DNA of 64,000 nucleotides from Rhizorhabdus sp049889055 (GTDB lineage Bacteria; Pseudomonadota; Alphaproteobacteria; Sphingomonadales; Sphingomonadaceae): NCBI RefSeq assembly GCF_049889055.1, contig NZ_JBLTWO010000007.1, positions 62,001 through 126,000 of the forward strand, in the 5' to 3' direction. Every line of letters begins with the position of its first letter. Within the stretch, counting starts at the first letter, position 1. Of the stretch, positions 44,519 to 52,841 are shown one piece after another. A model generated the notes under the pieces. The model was given only the letters and a program-made list of their open reading frames with translations. It did no database searches and was not told the DNA's origin. A program made the position numbers and the translations under genes.

Positions 44519-44543
44519 AACGACGAGGCTGCAGGCGAGTTCC
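44519..44543 (-). promoter_or_regulatory. EcfG-dependent promoter of ecfG
   Basis: On the minus strand, GGAAC (44543-44539), 17 bases, then GTT (44521-44519): an exact match to the EcfG consensus. The expected leader to the ecfG ATG is about 45 bases. Confidence 0.8.
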
Positions 44544-44571
44544 CACCGAAACGGAAACGAAACGGATTTCT

Positions 44572-45372
44572 TCAGGCCTCGATCGTTGCGGCGTTGAAGA
44601 ACAGCGCCTGGCTGATGGCAGCCTTCACCGTCGACCGCTGGAACGGCTTGGTGATCAGGAAGGTCGGTTCCGGGCGCTCGCCGGTCAGCAGGCGCTCGGG
44701 GAAGGCGGTGATGAAGATGACCGGTACGCTGAACTCGGCCAGGATGTCCTTGACCGCATCGATGCCCGAGCTGTCGTCGGCCAGCTGGATGTCGGCAAGG
44801 ACCAGGCCGGGCCGCTGGGCATGGGCCTGCGCCACCGCCTCGTCGCGGGTCACGGCAACGCCGCTGACATTGTGGCCTAGATCGCGGACGATCGTCTCCA
44901 GATCCATCGCGATGATCGGCTCGTCCTCGATGATCAGCACCTCGGTCTGGGTCTGGCGGTCGATCTCCGCAATGGCCTCGGCCACGAGCGCGTCGACATC
45001 TTCGGGAGTCGTTTCGATCAGATAGGCCGCATCCTGAACGGTGAAGCCTTCCATGGCGGTCAGCAGCAGCGCCTGGCGCGACAGCGGCGTGATCCGGCTC
45101 AGTCGGGCGTTGGCGATTGCCTCGCGCTCGACGTCGGTGCCGACTGCGGCTTCTGCGAACTCGTCATAATGCGCGGAATTCCAGATAGCCTGGAAGGTGC
45201 GGTACAGGCCGACGCGCACGTCGACGTCCTTGGGGAAATCCTCGGGCGCTGCGACGATCGCTTCCAGCGTGGCGCGGACATAGGTGTCGCCGTGCTGCTG
45301 GCTGCCGGTCAGCGCGCGGGCGTAGCGACGGAGGAACGGCAGGTGCGGGGCGATTTTCTGACCGAGCGACAT
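44572..45372 (-). CDS. phyR: General stress response regulator PhyR
   Basis: Anti-anti-sigma response regulator. The 266-residue protein has a sigma-factor-like N-terminal part (about 1-135: GQKIAPHLPFLRRYARALTG and LSRQALLLTAMEGFTVQDAA) that mimics EcfG, then a receiver domain with IIEDEPIIAMDLE, Asp194 in LADIQLADDS, Thr in IFITAFPE and Lys in ITKPF. Phosphorylated PhyR captures NepR and frees EcfG. Start at ATG 45372 gives the family length. It is followed downstream by ecfG with an own promoter between. Confidence 0.96.
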   Translation of the reverse strand: MSLGQKIAPHLPFLRRYARALTGSQQHGDTYVRATLEAIVAAPEDFPKDVDVRVGLYRTFQAIWNSAHYDEFAEAAVGTDVEREAIANARLSRITPLSRQALLLTAMEGFTVQDAAYLIETTPEDVDALVAEAIAEIDRQTQTEVLIIEDEPIIAMDLETIVRDLGHNVSGVAVTRDEAVAQAHAQRPGLVLADIQLADDSSGIDAVKDILAEFSVPVIFITAFPERLLTGERPEPTFLITKPFQRSTVKAAISQALFFNAATIEA

Positions 45373-45510
45373 GTGTATCAACACTCCCTGAAGATATGAA
45401 AGCGGGAGACCGCCGTCGTACCGATAGGGAAGGTAGCAGCCCCACCGGTAACGCGGAAGTCGTCCGCCGCCTCAGATTCGAACTCATGAAAAAAGAGGCG
45501 CTCGGAGATG

Positions 45511-45535
45511 GGAACAATCGTCAGAGTTTTTTGTT
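45511..45535 (+). promoter_or_regulatory. EcfG-dependent promoter of nepR-phyP
   Basis: GGAAC, 17 bases, GTT: an exact consensus match. The leader to the nepR ATG would be about 105 bases. Confidence 0.78.
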
Positions 45536-45648
45536 TCATCGCCGACACGCACATTTTACCAGCACCGGGAAAATGATACGTGTCCGGATCGATCCAGGCG
45601 GGGCGGAGTCCATCGGCACCGTTGCGTGGGAGAACATTGGACAACCAC

Positions 45649-45855
45649 ATGCAGGTCAGGGGCCAAAGCCGGTTGGCAAAGGAAAGTTCAGGGACGCCCG
45701 AGGGCGACAAGAGTGGCGGCAAGTCCACGCAGCGGCGGCGGGAGGAATCCCCGCGCGACGCGAACGTGGGCGATGCCTTGCGTTCCGTCTATTCGCAGGC
45801 GGTGGACGAGCCGATTCCCAACGAGTTCCTGGATCTGTTGAACAAGTTGAATTGA
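45649..45855 (+). CDS. nepR: Anti-sigma factor NepR
   Basis: Binds and blocks EcfG until PhyR-P takes it away. A 68-residue protein with a disordered, charged N-terminus and the typical core NVGDALRSVYSQAVDEPIPNEFLDLLNKLN, given here as the last 30 residues with the helix-Pro-helix pattern. The ATG at 45649 matches family length; an in-frame GTG at 45580, preceded by GGGAAA, would give 91 residues. phyP follows after 61 bases. Confidence 0.88.
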   Translation: MQVRGQSRLAKESSGTPEGDKSGGKSTQRRREESPRDANVGDALRSVYSQAVDEPIPNEFLDLLNKLN

Positions 45856-45916
45856 CCATGTCCGCAGAACCTTCCGTTCCCCTGCGGATCCGCGTCAGGG
45901 GCCGGGCAGGCTTCTG

Positions 45917-47461
45917 ATGCGCGGCTTTCCTGATCGTCTGTCCTTCGCGCGGCTACCCAGCGGCACGAAGATGCTCATCATCATGTCGGCGGCGATGCTG
46001 CCGCTCGGCCTGATCGCCTTGCTGACCTCGCTGGACATGGCGCGCTCCGCTTCCGCCGAACGGCGCGCGGCAGCGCAGACTGCTGCAGCGCTTTATGTTT
46101 CCCAGATCGAAGCTCGCATCAATCGCGGGCTTGACGCGGTGCGCATGGCTGCGGCCAGCGCGCAGGACGCTCCCTTTCTCTGCGCGGCGATCGCCCGCCA
46201 GGCCCTCGCCACCCCTTCACGGCCTCCGGTAGCGTTGTTCGACGAGGCCGGGCGCAAGATTTGCCAGTCGCACGGCCCACCCATCCAGCAGGTGGCTGCC
46301 AGCCATCCCATGGTCGACCATGTGTGGCTGGACGCGGCGCGCAAGACCTTTCGCCTGACGGCGGTGCGGGACGACGGCAGTTTGCTGGCCGAGGCCGATG
46401 TCCCGATCGAAGACGTGCGGCGGGACGTCGCCGGCGATGTCGGTGTTCGTCCGACGAGCGTCACGTTGCGGCAGGGCGACGCCGAGGTCGAGATGTTCGG
46501 CGGTGCTTCGCACGTGCCGGACGGTGCACCACTTGTGATATCGCTCCCCGTCAGCGACGGCCGCCTTGCGCTCGTCGCCGAGTTTGCGCCCGCGTCGACC
46601 GGTGCACGCACGCTGCTCCTGATCCTGCTTCCCTTGCTGATGTGGGCGGCAGCGGCCTTCGCCGGCTGGTACATCATCAACCGTCTTCTGCTGTCGCCAC
46701 TGGCCCAGATCAAGCGCTCGATCGAGGCGTGGGAGGGATCGCGGGGCACCTTTCCGCTGCCGCGTATCAACACGCCCAGCCACGAGATCCGCGATCTTGC
46801 AGAGAGCTTCGCCTCAGTCACCGCGCGCATCCAGCAACATGAGGCCGAACTGGAGGAGGGGCTTGCCCGCCAGACGCGTCTCACGCGTGAAGTGCACCAT
46901 CGGGTGAAGAACAATCTCCAGGTGGTCTCCAGCCTGATCAATCTGCACGCGCGCGGTGCGGAGGGCGAGGTCGCCACCGCCTATGGCGCGATCCAGAGGC
47001 GCGTCGATGCATTGGCCGTGGTCCACCGCAACCATTATGCGGAGCTGGAGGAGAATCGCGGCCTCGCCATACGCGGGCTGGCCGGCGAGTTGGCTGCGTC
47101 TTTGCGCGGTTCGGCGCCTCCCGCAGCGGCAGGCATGTCGATCGCGCTCAACATGGCTGATCTCTACGTGACCCAGGACGTTGCGGTTCCGGCCGCCTTC
47201 CTGATCACCGAGGTGGTCGAGATGATGATGCACTGCAATCCGCACGGCTCGATTCTCATTTCGCTCGAACCGACCGAAGCAGCCGATCGCGCCAGGCTGA
47301 AGATCGAGACCTTCGGCATGGAGTCGGGCGCGATCGCGGGCTATCCTGCGATCGTCCGGTTCGAGCGGGTCGTCACCGGTATCGCGCGCCAGTTCCGCGC
47401 GCCTCTGGTGGAAGATCGCGAGGCGGGCCGATACGAGATCGAGATCGCCGCGCACCGCTGA
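45917..47461 (+). CDS. phyP: PhyP-like HisKA_2 sensor kinase with degenerate ATPase domain
   Basis: A 514-residue membrane sensor. Helix 1 at about 18-38, periplasmic sensor (45-230), helix 2 (about 233-258), HAMP-like linker, then the HisKA_2 motif EVHHRVKNNL (phospho-acceptor His328). The C-terminal part does not show a proper N box (EVVEMMMHCN in place of Asn-Glu-x2-Thr-Asn) nor Asp-x-Gly-x-Gly. This fits PhyP of Sphingomonas melonis Fr1, which works as a PhyR phosphatase. It is downstream of nepR and probably co-transcribed. Confidence 0.82.
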   Translation: MRGFPDRLSFARLPSGTKMLIIMSAAMLPLGLIALLTSLDMARSASAERRAAAQTAAALYVSQIEARINRGLDAVRMAAASAQDAPFLCAAIARQALATPSRPPVALFDEAGRKICQSHGPPIQQVAASHPMVDHVWLDAARKTFRLTAVRDDGSLLAEADVPIEDVRRDVAGDVGVRPTSVTLRQGDAEVEMFGGASHVPDGAPLVISLPVSDGRLALVAEFAPASTGARTLLLILLPLLMWAAAAFAGWYIINRLLLSPLAQIKRSIEAWEGSRGTFPLPRINTPSHEIRDLAESFASVTARIQQHEAELEEGLARQTRLTREVHHRVKNNLQVVSSLINLHARGAEGEVATAYGAIQRRVDALAVVHRNHYAELEENRGLAIRGLAGELAASLRGSAPPAAAGMSIALNMADLYVTQDVAVPAAFLITEVVEMMMHCNPHGSILISLEPTEAADRARLKIETFGMESGAIAGYPAIVRFERVVTGIARQFRAPLVEDREAGRYEIEIAAHR

Positions 47462-47486
47462 TCCGAAAAAAATCCTCTCACCCTCG

Positions 47487-47511
47487 GGAACCCGGGAAAC
47501 GGTGATACGTT
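47487..47511 (+). promoter_or_regulatory. EcfG-dependent promoter facing a non-coding stretch
   Basis: GGAAC (47487-47491), 17 bases, GTT (47509-47511): an exact consensus match, 26 bases past the phyP stop. Expected transcription start is about 47518. No ORF of credible type begins within the next 200 bases except the entericidin-like gene at 47739. Confidence 0.75.
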
Positions 47512-47517
47512 CTTATT

Positions 47518-47612
47518 TTCGGATAGCGATGCTTTGCCCCCCCGCTCCCGCTATCCAAACCAACAAAGGGCCCGGTCACCTATCCCCCCGTGTGTGACCG
47601 GGCCCCAATTTT
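47518..47612 (+). ncRNA. Predicted EcfG-driven small RNA with two C-rich loop hairpins
   Basis: About 95 bases. Hairpin 1 is GGATAGCG (47521-47528) with CGCTATCC (47549-47556) and a 20-base loop containing seven C in a row. A short A/C-rich linker follows. Hairpin 2 is GGGCCCGGTCAC (47568-47579) with GTGACCGGGCCC (47594-47605), a perfect 12-base stem around a loop with six C, then CAATTTT, so it can also act as terminator. C-rich loops of this sort in alphaproteobacterial sRNAs pair with ribosome-binding sites. An EcfG-linked sRNA (SuhB) is known from Sphingopyxis; identity with it is untested. Confidence 0.65.
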
Positions 47613-47738
47613 CTCCAGCATAGATAATGGGTTGAAATGGCTGCTCTGTGTCATGAGCGGAACCGATCCAACCTCTGTGCATTTGTTCACCGAGCTTCCC
47701 GGATCGGGAGGCCTCAGTTCTTTCGAAAGAGGGTTGCC

Positions 47739-47879
47739 ATGTTGAAGCGCACTATCGTCCTCGCCTTCGCCGGTCTGTCGCTGTTCTCTGTGACCGCCTG
47801 CAACACCGTCGAAGGCGCCGGCAAGGACGTCTCGTCCGCCGGTCGCGCGGTTTCGGACGCCGCCAACGACGTCAAGTAA
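47739..47879 (+). CDS. Entericidin-like small lipoprotein
   Basis: A 46-residue lipoprotein of the entericidin EcnA/EcnB family: hydrophobic signal ending LFSVTAC (lipobox Cys21), then NTVEGAGKDVSSAGRAVSDAAND, the family's Gly/Ala amphipathic pattern. Entericidin genes are often under EcfG control; an imperfect GGAAC is present at 47651-47655 but a proper GTT at 16-17 bases is not. The sRNA promoter upstream could add read-through. Confidence 0.82.
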   Translation: MLKRTIVLAFAGLSLFSVTACNTVEGAGKDVSSAGRAVSDAANDVK

Positions 47880-47906
47880 CGCATTCGGCCGAAAGGTCGG
47901 GAAGGA

Positions 47907-47940
47907 GAGCCCGGGACGGTCAGGCCGTCTCGGGCTCTTT
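47907..47940 (+). terminator. Terminator after the entericidin-like gene
   Basis: GAGCCCGGGACGG and CCGTCTCGGGCTC form a 13-pair stem with one wobble, followed by TTTCTGTTT. It overlaps the end of tatC on the other strand. Confidence 0.75.
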
Positions 47941-48681
47941 CTGTTTGGCGCGGCTGCGCTCGGTAAGCCAGATGCCAACCAGACCGAGTTCGTAAAGAAA
48001 GACCAGCGGGATCGCGAGCAGCAGCTGCGATCCGACATCGGGCGGGGTAAGAACCGCAGCGACGGCAAAGGCGCCGACGATCGCGTAACGCCGTGCGCCG
48101 ACCAGCTGCTTGCGGGTCACGACGCCGGCCCGCTCCAGCAGCATGATCAGCACCGGCAGCAGGAAGGATATCCCGAAGCCGAAGAGGAACTGCATCACGA
48201 AGGAAAGGTAATTTCCGACGCCGGGCAGCGCTTCCTGCTGGACGCCGCCGAGATTGCCCTGAAAGCCGAGCAGGAAGTGCAAGGCGACCGGGATCGCAAC
48301 ATAATAGGCAAGCGCGGCACCGGTGGTGAACAGCACGGGGGTCGCGAAGATGAAGGGCAGCAGCGCCCGCTTCTCGTTGCGATAGAGGCCCGGCGCCACG
48401 AACTGCCAGACCTGGTTCGCGATGATGGGAAAGGCGAGCATCATCGCCGCGAAGAAGGCGACCTTGATCTCGACGAAGAAGGCCTCGAAAATCTGCGTGT
48501 AGATCAGCTTGCTCTGGTTGGCGCGCAGCAACGGCTGGACCAGGAAGGCGAAGATCGGCCGCGCGAAATAGAGGCATATGCCGAAGCATATGCCCAGCGC
48601 CGCCAGCGACATCAGCAGCCGCCGTCGCAGTTCGAGCAGATGATCGAGAAGCGGCGCGCGGGTTTCGTCCAGATCGGTCAT
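47920..48681 (-). CDS. tatC: Twin-arginine translocase subunit TatC
   Basis: Core receptor for twin-arginine signal peptides. The 253-residue protein has six membrane helices and family motifs LLDHLLELRRRLL at the N-terminus and FVAPGLYRNEKRALLPFI between helices. ATG overlaps the end of tatB by four bases (48678-48681). Confidence 0.96.
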   Translation of the reverse strand: MTDLDETRAPLLDHLLELRRRLLMSLAALGICFGICLYFARPIFAFLVQPLLRANQSKLIYTQIFEAFFVEIKVAFFAAMMLAFPIIANQVWQFVAPGLYRNEKRALLPFIFATPVLFTTGAALAYYVAIPVALHFLLGFQGNLGGVQQEALPGVGNYLSFVMQFLFGFGISFLLPVLIMLLERAGVVTRKQLVGARRYAIVGAFAVAAVLTPPDVGSQLLLAIPLVFLYELGLVGIWLTERSRAKQKEPETA

Positions 48682-49085
48682 GTCTGCGGGTGCGGCTTCT
48701 GATTCGGAGTGTCGGTGGCGGAGACGGCCTCCGGAGCCGGATCGGTCATGGCAACTTCGGTCGGGGGCTGGACCGCGGTTTCGGCGGGAACGGGCTGCGC
48801 GCCGATCGCGATCATGTCGCTATGCGGATCCGCCTCGGCGGCGGGCTGGGGCGGGTGCTCGCGCATGATGCGCGCATTTTCGGCCGCCCACTTCTTCTCC
48901 ATTTCCTCCAGTTCGGACTGGCGGATCATCTCGTCGATGCCCGAGCGGAAATGGCGCGCGACACCGCGCGCACGGGCTATCCACTGACCGACGACGCGCA
49001 TGGCCTTGGGCAGGTCCTTGGGACCTATGACCACCAGGGCGACGACGGCAACGAGAAGAAGTTCAGTAGGGGCGATGTCCAGCAT
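48678..49085 (-). CDS. tatB: Twin-arginine translocase subunit TatB
   Basis: A 135-residue protein with an N-terminal membrane helix followed by VVIGPKDLPKAMRVVGQWIAR, the typical TatB amphipathic helix with its GPKDLP turn. The C-terminal half is acidic and Pro-rich. It sits between tatA and tatC and joins tatC in binding the signal peptide. Confidence 0.94.
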   Translation of the reverse strand: MLDIAPTELLLVAVVALVVIGPKDLPKAMRVVGQWIARARGVARHFRSGIDEMIRQSELEEMEKKWAAENARIMREHPPQPAAEADPHSDMIAIGAQPVPAETAVQPPTEVAMTDPAPEAVSATDTPNQKPHPQT

Positions 49086-49115
49086 GGTGCGCGACCGTAA
49101 GGAATCGGGTCGCGA

Positions 49116-49373
49116 TCAGTTCTTGGGCCTGTCGTCCTGCATCGGCTGCAGTCGCTGCTCGGCGCTGGGCTCCAGCGGCGGCTGCTGCTGCAGGCGGGGG
49201 GCGGGCTGGTGCGGCGCTGCAGACGTCGTCTCGTCCTCTTCCGACATGCCCTTCTTGAAGCTCTTGATGCCCTTGGCGACGTCACCCATCATATCGGAGA
49301 AGCGCCCCTTGCCGAACAGCAGAAGCACAACAATACCGACGACGAGCCAATGCCAAATGCCGAAACCGCCCAT
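49116..49373 (-). CDS. tatA: Twin-arginine translocase subunit TatA
   Basis: An 85-residue pore-forming subunit. The N-terminal helix GIWHWLVVGIVVLLLFG is followed by the conserved Phe-Gly turn and an amphipathic helix with SDMMGDVAKGIKSFKKG. The tail is rich in Gln and Pro. tatB follows after 30 bases. Confidence 0.95.
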   Translation of the reverse strand: MGGFGIWHWLVVGIVVLLLFGKGRFSDMMGDVAKGIKSFKKGMSEEDETTSAAPHQPAPRLQQQPPLEPSAEQRLQPMQDDRPKN

Positions 49374-49525
49374 GGAAAATCTCCTAGAATAGCCTCCATT
49401 TAAGCCCTGCCCCTGCCAATCGCAATGGCGCAGGCTGCGTATTGGCGTGGCGGGCGGGCCGGCGGAGGAGCTTCCCTTGGTACAGATATGCGACAGGGCG
49501 GTGACAGCGGCCCCGCTGCTGACCG

Positions 49526-50125
49526 CTAGTCGGCGTCGCCGCCGTCGGGATCGTCCGGCCCGCCGGTCTCCATCTGCAGCTGTTCGAAGGCCAGATCGAC
49601 CGGATCGAGCAGGCCGGCGGCCTTGAGATCGGCGATACCGGGCAGGTCGCGACGGCTCTGCAGGCCGAAATGGGTGAGGAAGGCGGGGGTCGTGGCGTAG
49701 AGCAGCGGCCGACCCGGCGTCTCGCGCCGACCCGCCGGGCGGATCCAGCCTGCCTCGAGCAGGACGTCGATCGTGCCCTTCGATATCTGGACGCCGCGTA
49801 TCGCCTCGATCTCCGCCCGGCTGACCGGCTCATGATAGGCGATGATCGCCAGCGTCTCGATGCCCGCACGGCTCAGCTTGCGCGGTTCCTCGCGGGTCCG
49901 GCGCAGGATATGGGCGAGGCCGGCCGCCGTCTGGAAATGCCAGCGCCCGCCGCGTTCGACCAATTCGATGCCGCGTCCGGCGTAGAGGCGCGCAAGGCGG
50001 GGGAGGGCATCGCCAAGCTGTTCGGCGCCGATCACCGCCATCAGCTCAGCCGGCGTCATCGGAGCTTCGGCGGCGAAAAGAGCCGCTTCGAGGGCGCGCA
50101 GCAGATCGTCGGGTTCCTCGATCAC
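49526..50125 (-). CDS. scpB: Segregation and condensation protein ScpB
   Basis: Partner of ScpA and Smc in chromosome condensation. The 199-residue protein has two winged-helix domains, with LSRAGIETLAIIAYHEPVSR and AEIEAIRGVQISKGTIDVLL. Its start shares one base with the scpA stop. The tatA gene follows after 152 bases. Confidence 0.94.
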   Translation of the reverse strand: MIEEPDDLLRALEAALFAAEAPMTPAELMAVIGAEQLGDALPRLARLYAGRGIELVERGGRWHFQTAAGLAHILRRTREEPRKLSRAGIETLAIIAYHEPVSRAEIEAIRGVQISKGTIDVLLEAGWIRPAGRRETPGRPLLYATTPAFLTHFGLQSRRDLPGIADLKAAGLLDPVDLAFEQLQMETGGPDDPDGGDAD

Positions 50126-50892
50126 TATGCGCTCCGTACGAGCAGCGGGGCGAAAGGCTCTTCCTGCGCCAGCGACAAGCGCCCCTGCTTGGCCAGTTCG
50201 AGCGCGGCCAGGAAGCTCGAGGCGAGCGCCGAACGGCGATAATCCCCTTGCGCCTCGACGGGGATGAAAGCCTCAAGACTGGTCCAGTCGATCAGCGCGC
50301 CGATCATCCGCGATACCCGCTCGATCGCCTGTTCGAGCGTCATCACCGGTCGGCGCTGGACGATATGGATCGGCGGTTCGGCGCGCGCGCGGACGGCGCC
50401 ATAGGCCGAGATGAGGTCGTAGAGGCTGGCGTCCCAGGCGGCCTTGCGGACGACTTTCAGCCCTTCGGGCGCCCCACGGCCGAACACGTCCCGGCCCAGC
50501 CGGTCGCGCGCCATCAGCCGGGCGCCGGCCTCGCGCATCGCCTGGAGGCGCTGAAGCCGCAATTGCAATCGCAGCGCCAGTTCTTCCGGGCTCGGTTCGA
50601 CCTCGGGGTCCTTGGGCAGCAGCAGGCAGGATTTGAGGTAAGCGAGCCAGGCGGCCATGACCAGATAGTCGGCCGCGATCTCCAGCTTCAGCGCCTTCGC
50701 ATTCTCGATGAAGGACAGATATTGCTCGGTCAGTGCCAGGATCGAGATTTTCGCGAGATCGACCTTCTGCGCGCGGGCGAGGCTGAGCAACAGGTCGAGC
50801 GGTCCTTCCCATCCGTCGAGGTCGAGCGTGAGCACCTCATCGGGACGTCCGTCCGCCAGCGGCAGGTCCAGAGTGTCGTCGTCTTCCCCCAT
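50125..50892 (-). CDS. scpA: Segregation and condensation protein ScpA
   Basis: Kleisin subunit of the Smc complex, 255 residues. The N-terminus has WEGPLDLLLSLARAQKVDLAKIS, and the C-terminal winged helix has FLAALELAKQGRLSLAQEEPF. ATG at 50892 gives an acidic 20-residue start. It precedes scpB with the stop and start sharing one base. Confidence 0.94.
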   Translation of the reverse strand: MGEDDDTLDLPLADGRPDEVLTLDLDGWEGPLDLLLSLARAQKVDLAKISILALTEQYLSFIENAKALKLEIAADYLVMAAWLAYLKSCLLLPKDPEVEPSPEELALRLQLRLQRLQAMREAGARLMARDRLGRDVFGRGAPEGLKVVRKAAWDASLYDLISAYGAVRARAEPPIHIVQRRPVMTLEQAIERVSRMIGALIDWTSLEAFIPVEAQGDYRRSALASSFLAALELAKQGRLSLAQEEPFAPLLVRSA

Positions 50893-50954
50893 GGCGGGGA
50901 GTTAATCAGGATTCGCCCGCCAAGGAAACAGCGGAACCTGGCCGACTGGCGGGA

Positions 50955-51974
50955 TCAGGCCGGCAAGACCGCCATCAGCGCATCGCGCTTGGCGATCAGC
51001 TGCGCGACGTCATCCGCGCCGGTGTGGCCTTCGATCGTCGCCATGGCCCGGGCAAGTCGGCTTTGCGCCGGAGCCTCGATCGGGCCGACCGCTTTGGCGA
51101 TCGCCTCCATCTCCGCCATGTCGCCCGAACAGTGCAGCGCGATATCGCAGCCTGCGGCCAGCACTGAAGCGGCGCGGCTGCCGAAATCTCCGGTCAGCGC
51201 GTGCATGCCCAGATCGTCGGACATCAGCAGGCCGTCGAAGCCGATGCGGCCGCGAATGATCTCGGCGATGATGGTGGGCGACAGGCTGGCGCAATGCTCG
51301 CTATCCCAGGCCGGGTAGACGACATGGGCGGTCATCGCCATCGGCGCGTCGGCAAGCTTGATGAAGGGGGCCAGATCGGTCTCCAGCGCATCGGCATCGG
51401 CATCGACGACAGGCAGTTCGATATGGCTGTCGGCCATCGCCCGGCCATGGCCGGGAACATGCTTGACCACGCCGACCGCACCGCCTGCGCGCAGGCCCTC
51501 GATCACCGCGCGGCCCATCGCTGCCACGCGAAGCGGCTCGGCGCCCAGCGCACGGTCGCCGATGATGTCGTGCGCGCCCGGCTGGCGGACGTCGAGCAGC
51601 GGCAGGCAGTCGATATTGATCCCGACCTGACGCAGCATCGCCGCAATAGCCTGGGCATTATGGCGCGCTGCTTCGATCGCCGTCATCGGCGCGATGTCAT
51701 AGAGCCGGTCGAACAGCTCGGCTTTCGGGAAAGCCGGCCAATGCGGTGGCTGCATCCGCGCGACCCGGCCACCCTCCTGGTCGATCAGGATCGGCAGATC
51801 GTCGCGGCCTGACAGGGTGCGCAACGAATCCGTCAGCGCGCGGAGCTGCTCCGGATCCTCGACATTGCGTTTGAACAGGATGAAGCCGGCCGGGTCGAGC
51901 TCGCGGAAGAAGCCGCGCTCGGCATCGCTGAGCGTGGTGCCGGCCAGGCCGAGAAACAGGGGCGTCATCGCCAT
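50955..51974 (-). CDS. nagZ: Beta-N-acetylhexosaminidase NagZ
   Basis: Family 3 glycoside hydrolase that removes N-acetylglucosamine from cell-wall muropeptides in recycling. The 339-residue product has IDQEGGRVARM near residue 64 and the active loop VKHVPGHGRAMADSHIELP with the Asp-His pair; the nucleophile Asp lies in LLMSDDLGMHAL. A second ATG six bases in (51968) is an equal start option. Confidence 0.94.
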   Translation of the reverse strand: MAMTPLFLGLAGTTLSDAERGFFRELDPAGFILFKRNVEDPEQLRALTDSLRTLSGRDDLPILIDQEGGRVARMQPPHWPAFPKAELFDRLYDIAPMTAIEAARHNAQAIAAMLRQVGINIDCLPLLDVRQPGAHDIIGDRALGAEPLRVAAMGRAVIEGLRAGGAVGVVKHVPGHGRAMADSHIELPVVDADADALETDLAPFIKLADAPMAMTAHVVYPAWDSEHCASLSPTIIAEIIRGRIGFDGLLMSDDLGMHALTGDFGSRAASVLAAGCDIALHCSGDMAEMEAIAKAVGPIEAPAQSRLARAMATIEGHTGADDVAQLIAKRDALMAVLPA

Positions 51975-52037
51975 GGTCAGTCCATTCGTCGAAAGGTCGC
52001 GCGGCGGAACGCGACGGCGTCCCGCCGATGCGCGCCG

Positions 52038-52841
52038 TCATCCAATGATCGAGCAGCTCTCGCCGGCCACCTTGAGGCGCTTGCAGATGTCCGCTCCGTT
52101 GCCGCCTGTCGCCCGCAGGCGATAGAGGGTCTTGTCGCCCGACTGCACCGGGACCACCGACTGGGTAAGCCCGGACAGGAAGGAGAAGCGACCCGACAGC
52201 GTCTTCCACGCGGCATTGGCCTTGGCCTGGCTGGAGAAGGCGCCCAGCTGCACGGTGGAGCCATTGGCCGGTTCGGACGGCGCGGGTGTCGTTACCGGGG
52301 CGGGCTTGGGCTTGGCTGCGGGCTTGGCCGCCTGCTTCACGACCGTCTCGTCCACGCTCGCCGCCGCACGCGGGGCAGGGGGCGCGGGCTTCGGCGTCGG
52401 TGCCACGGCTTTCTGGACCGGGGCGGGTGCGGGGGCCGCCATGGTCGGGGCAGGCGGCGCAGGCTGCGGCCGATCGACGTTGACCGGGGTCTCGGCGGCG
52501 CCGCTGATGTCGATCACGCTCTCGACTTCATTGCCCTTGCTGGCGCTGTAGACGATCTCGTCCCCATCCTCGGGCGCGCTCTCATTGCCCGGGCGCTCTT
52601 TATAATAGCTGTCGGGCGCCTGGATCAGCGAACCGTCGCCCGCCGTCGACGCGTCGCGCTGGCGCAGCCAGAAGAAGCCGCCGACGACCAGACCAGCGAC
52701 GGCCAGCGCCGCGACCAGCCAGATGATCAGCTTCGGGGTGGTGAGACCCGTCGGCTCGTCATATTCCTCTTCGACCGGTTCGAGCCACGGCAGGCGGTCC
52801 TCGTCCTGAGGACCGAGCCTGTCGCGCGAATAATCCGCCAT
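52038..52841 (-). CDS. SPOR-domain membrane protein
   Basis: A 267-residue envelope protein with a short cytosolic N-terminus, one membrane helix (about 35-56), a long Ala/Pro/Lys linker, and a C-terminal SPOR domain (about 190-267: STVQLGAFSSQAKANAAWKTL) that binds denuded glycan strands at the septum. It starts directly at the argS stop, an order conserved in alphaproteobacteria (argS-SPOR-nagZ). Confidence 0.9.
   Translation of the reverse strand: MADYSRDRLGPQDEDRLPWLEPVEEEYDEPTGLTTPKLIIWLVAALAVAGLVVGGFFWLRQRDASTAGDGSLIQAPDSYYKERPGNESAPEDGDEIVYSASKGNEVESVIDISGAAETPVNVDRPQPAPPAPTMAAPAPAPVQKAVAPTPKPAPPAPRAAASVDETVVKQAAKPAAKPKPAPVTTPAPSEPANGSTVQLGAFSSQAKANAAWKTLSGRFSFLSGLTQSVVPVQSGDKTLYRLRATGGNGADICKRLKVAGESCSIIG

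Noticed and set aside
41924..45025. A 1033-codon open frame on the plus strand opposite glnE, nepR2, ecfG and phyR
   Set aside because: It is a composition shadow of genes on the other strand, with no recognisable domain; it also covers four unrelated genes.
45858..45917. A 19-codon frame between nepR and phyP
   Set aside because: Too short, no ribosome site, no homology that I recognise; probably leader of phyP.
47651..47680. EcfG promoter for the entericidin-like gene
   Set aside because: GGAAC is present at 47651-47655 but the first GTT is 21 bases later, outside the 16-17 base spacing. An overlap with the sRNA promoter upstream is more likely to add transcription.
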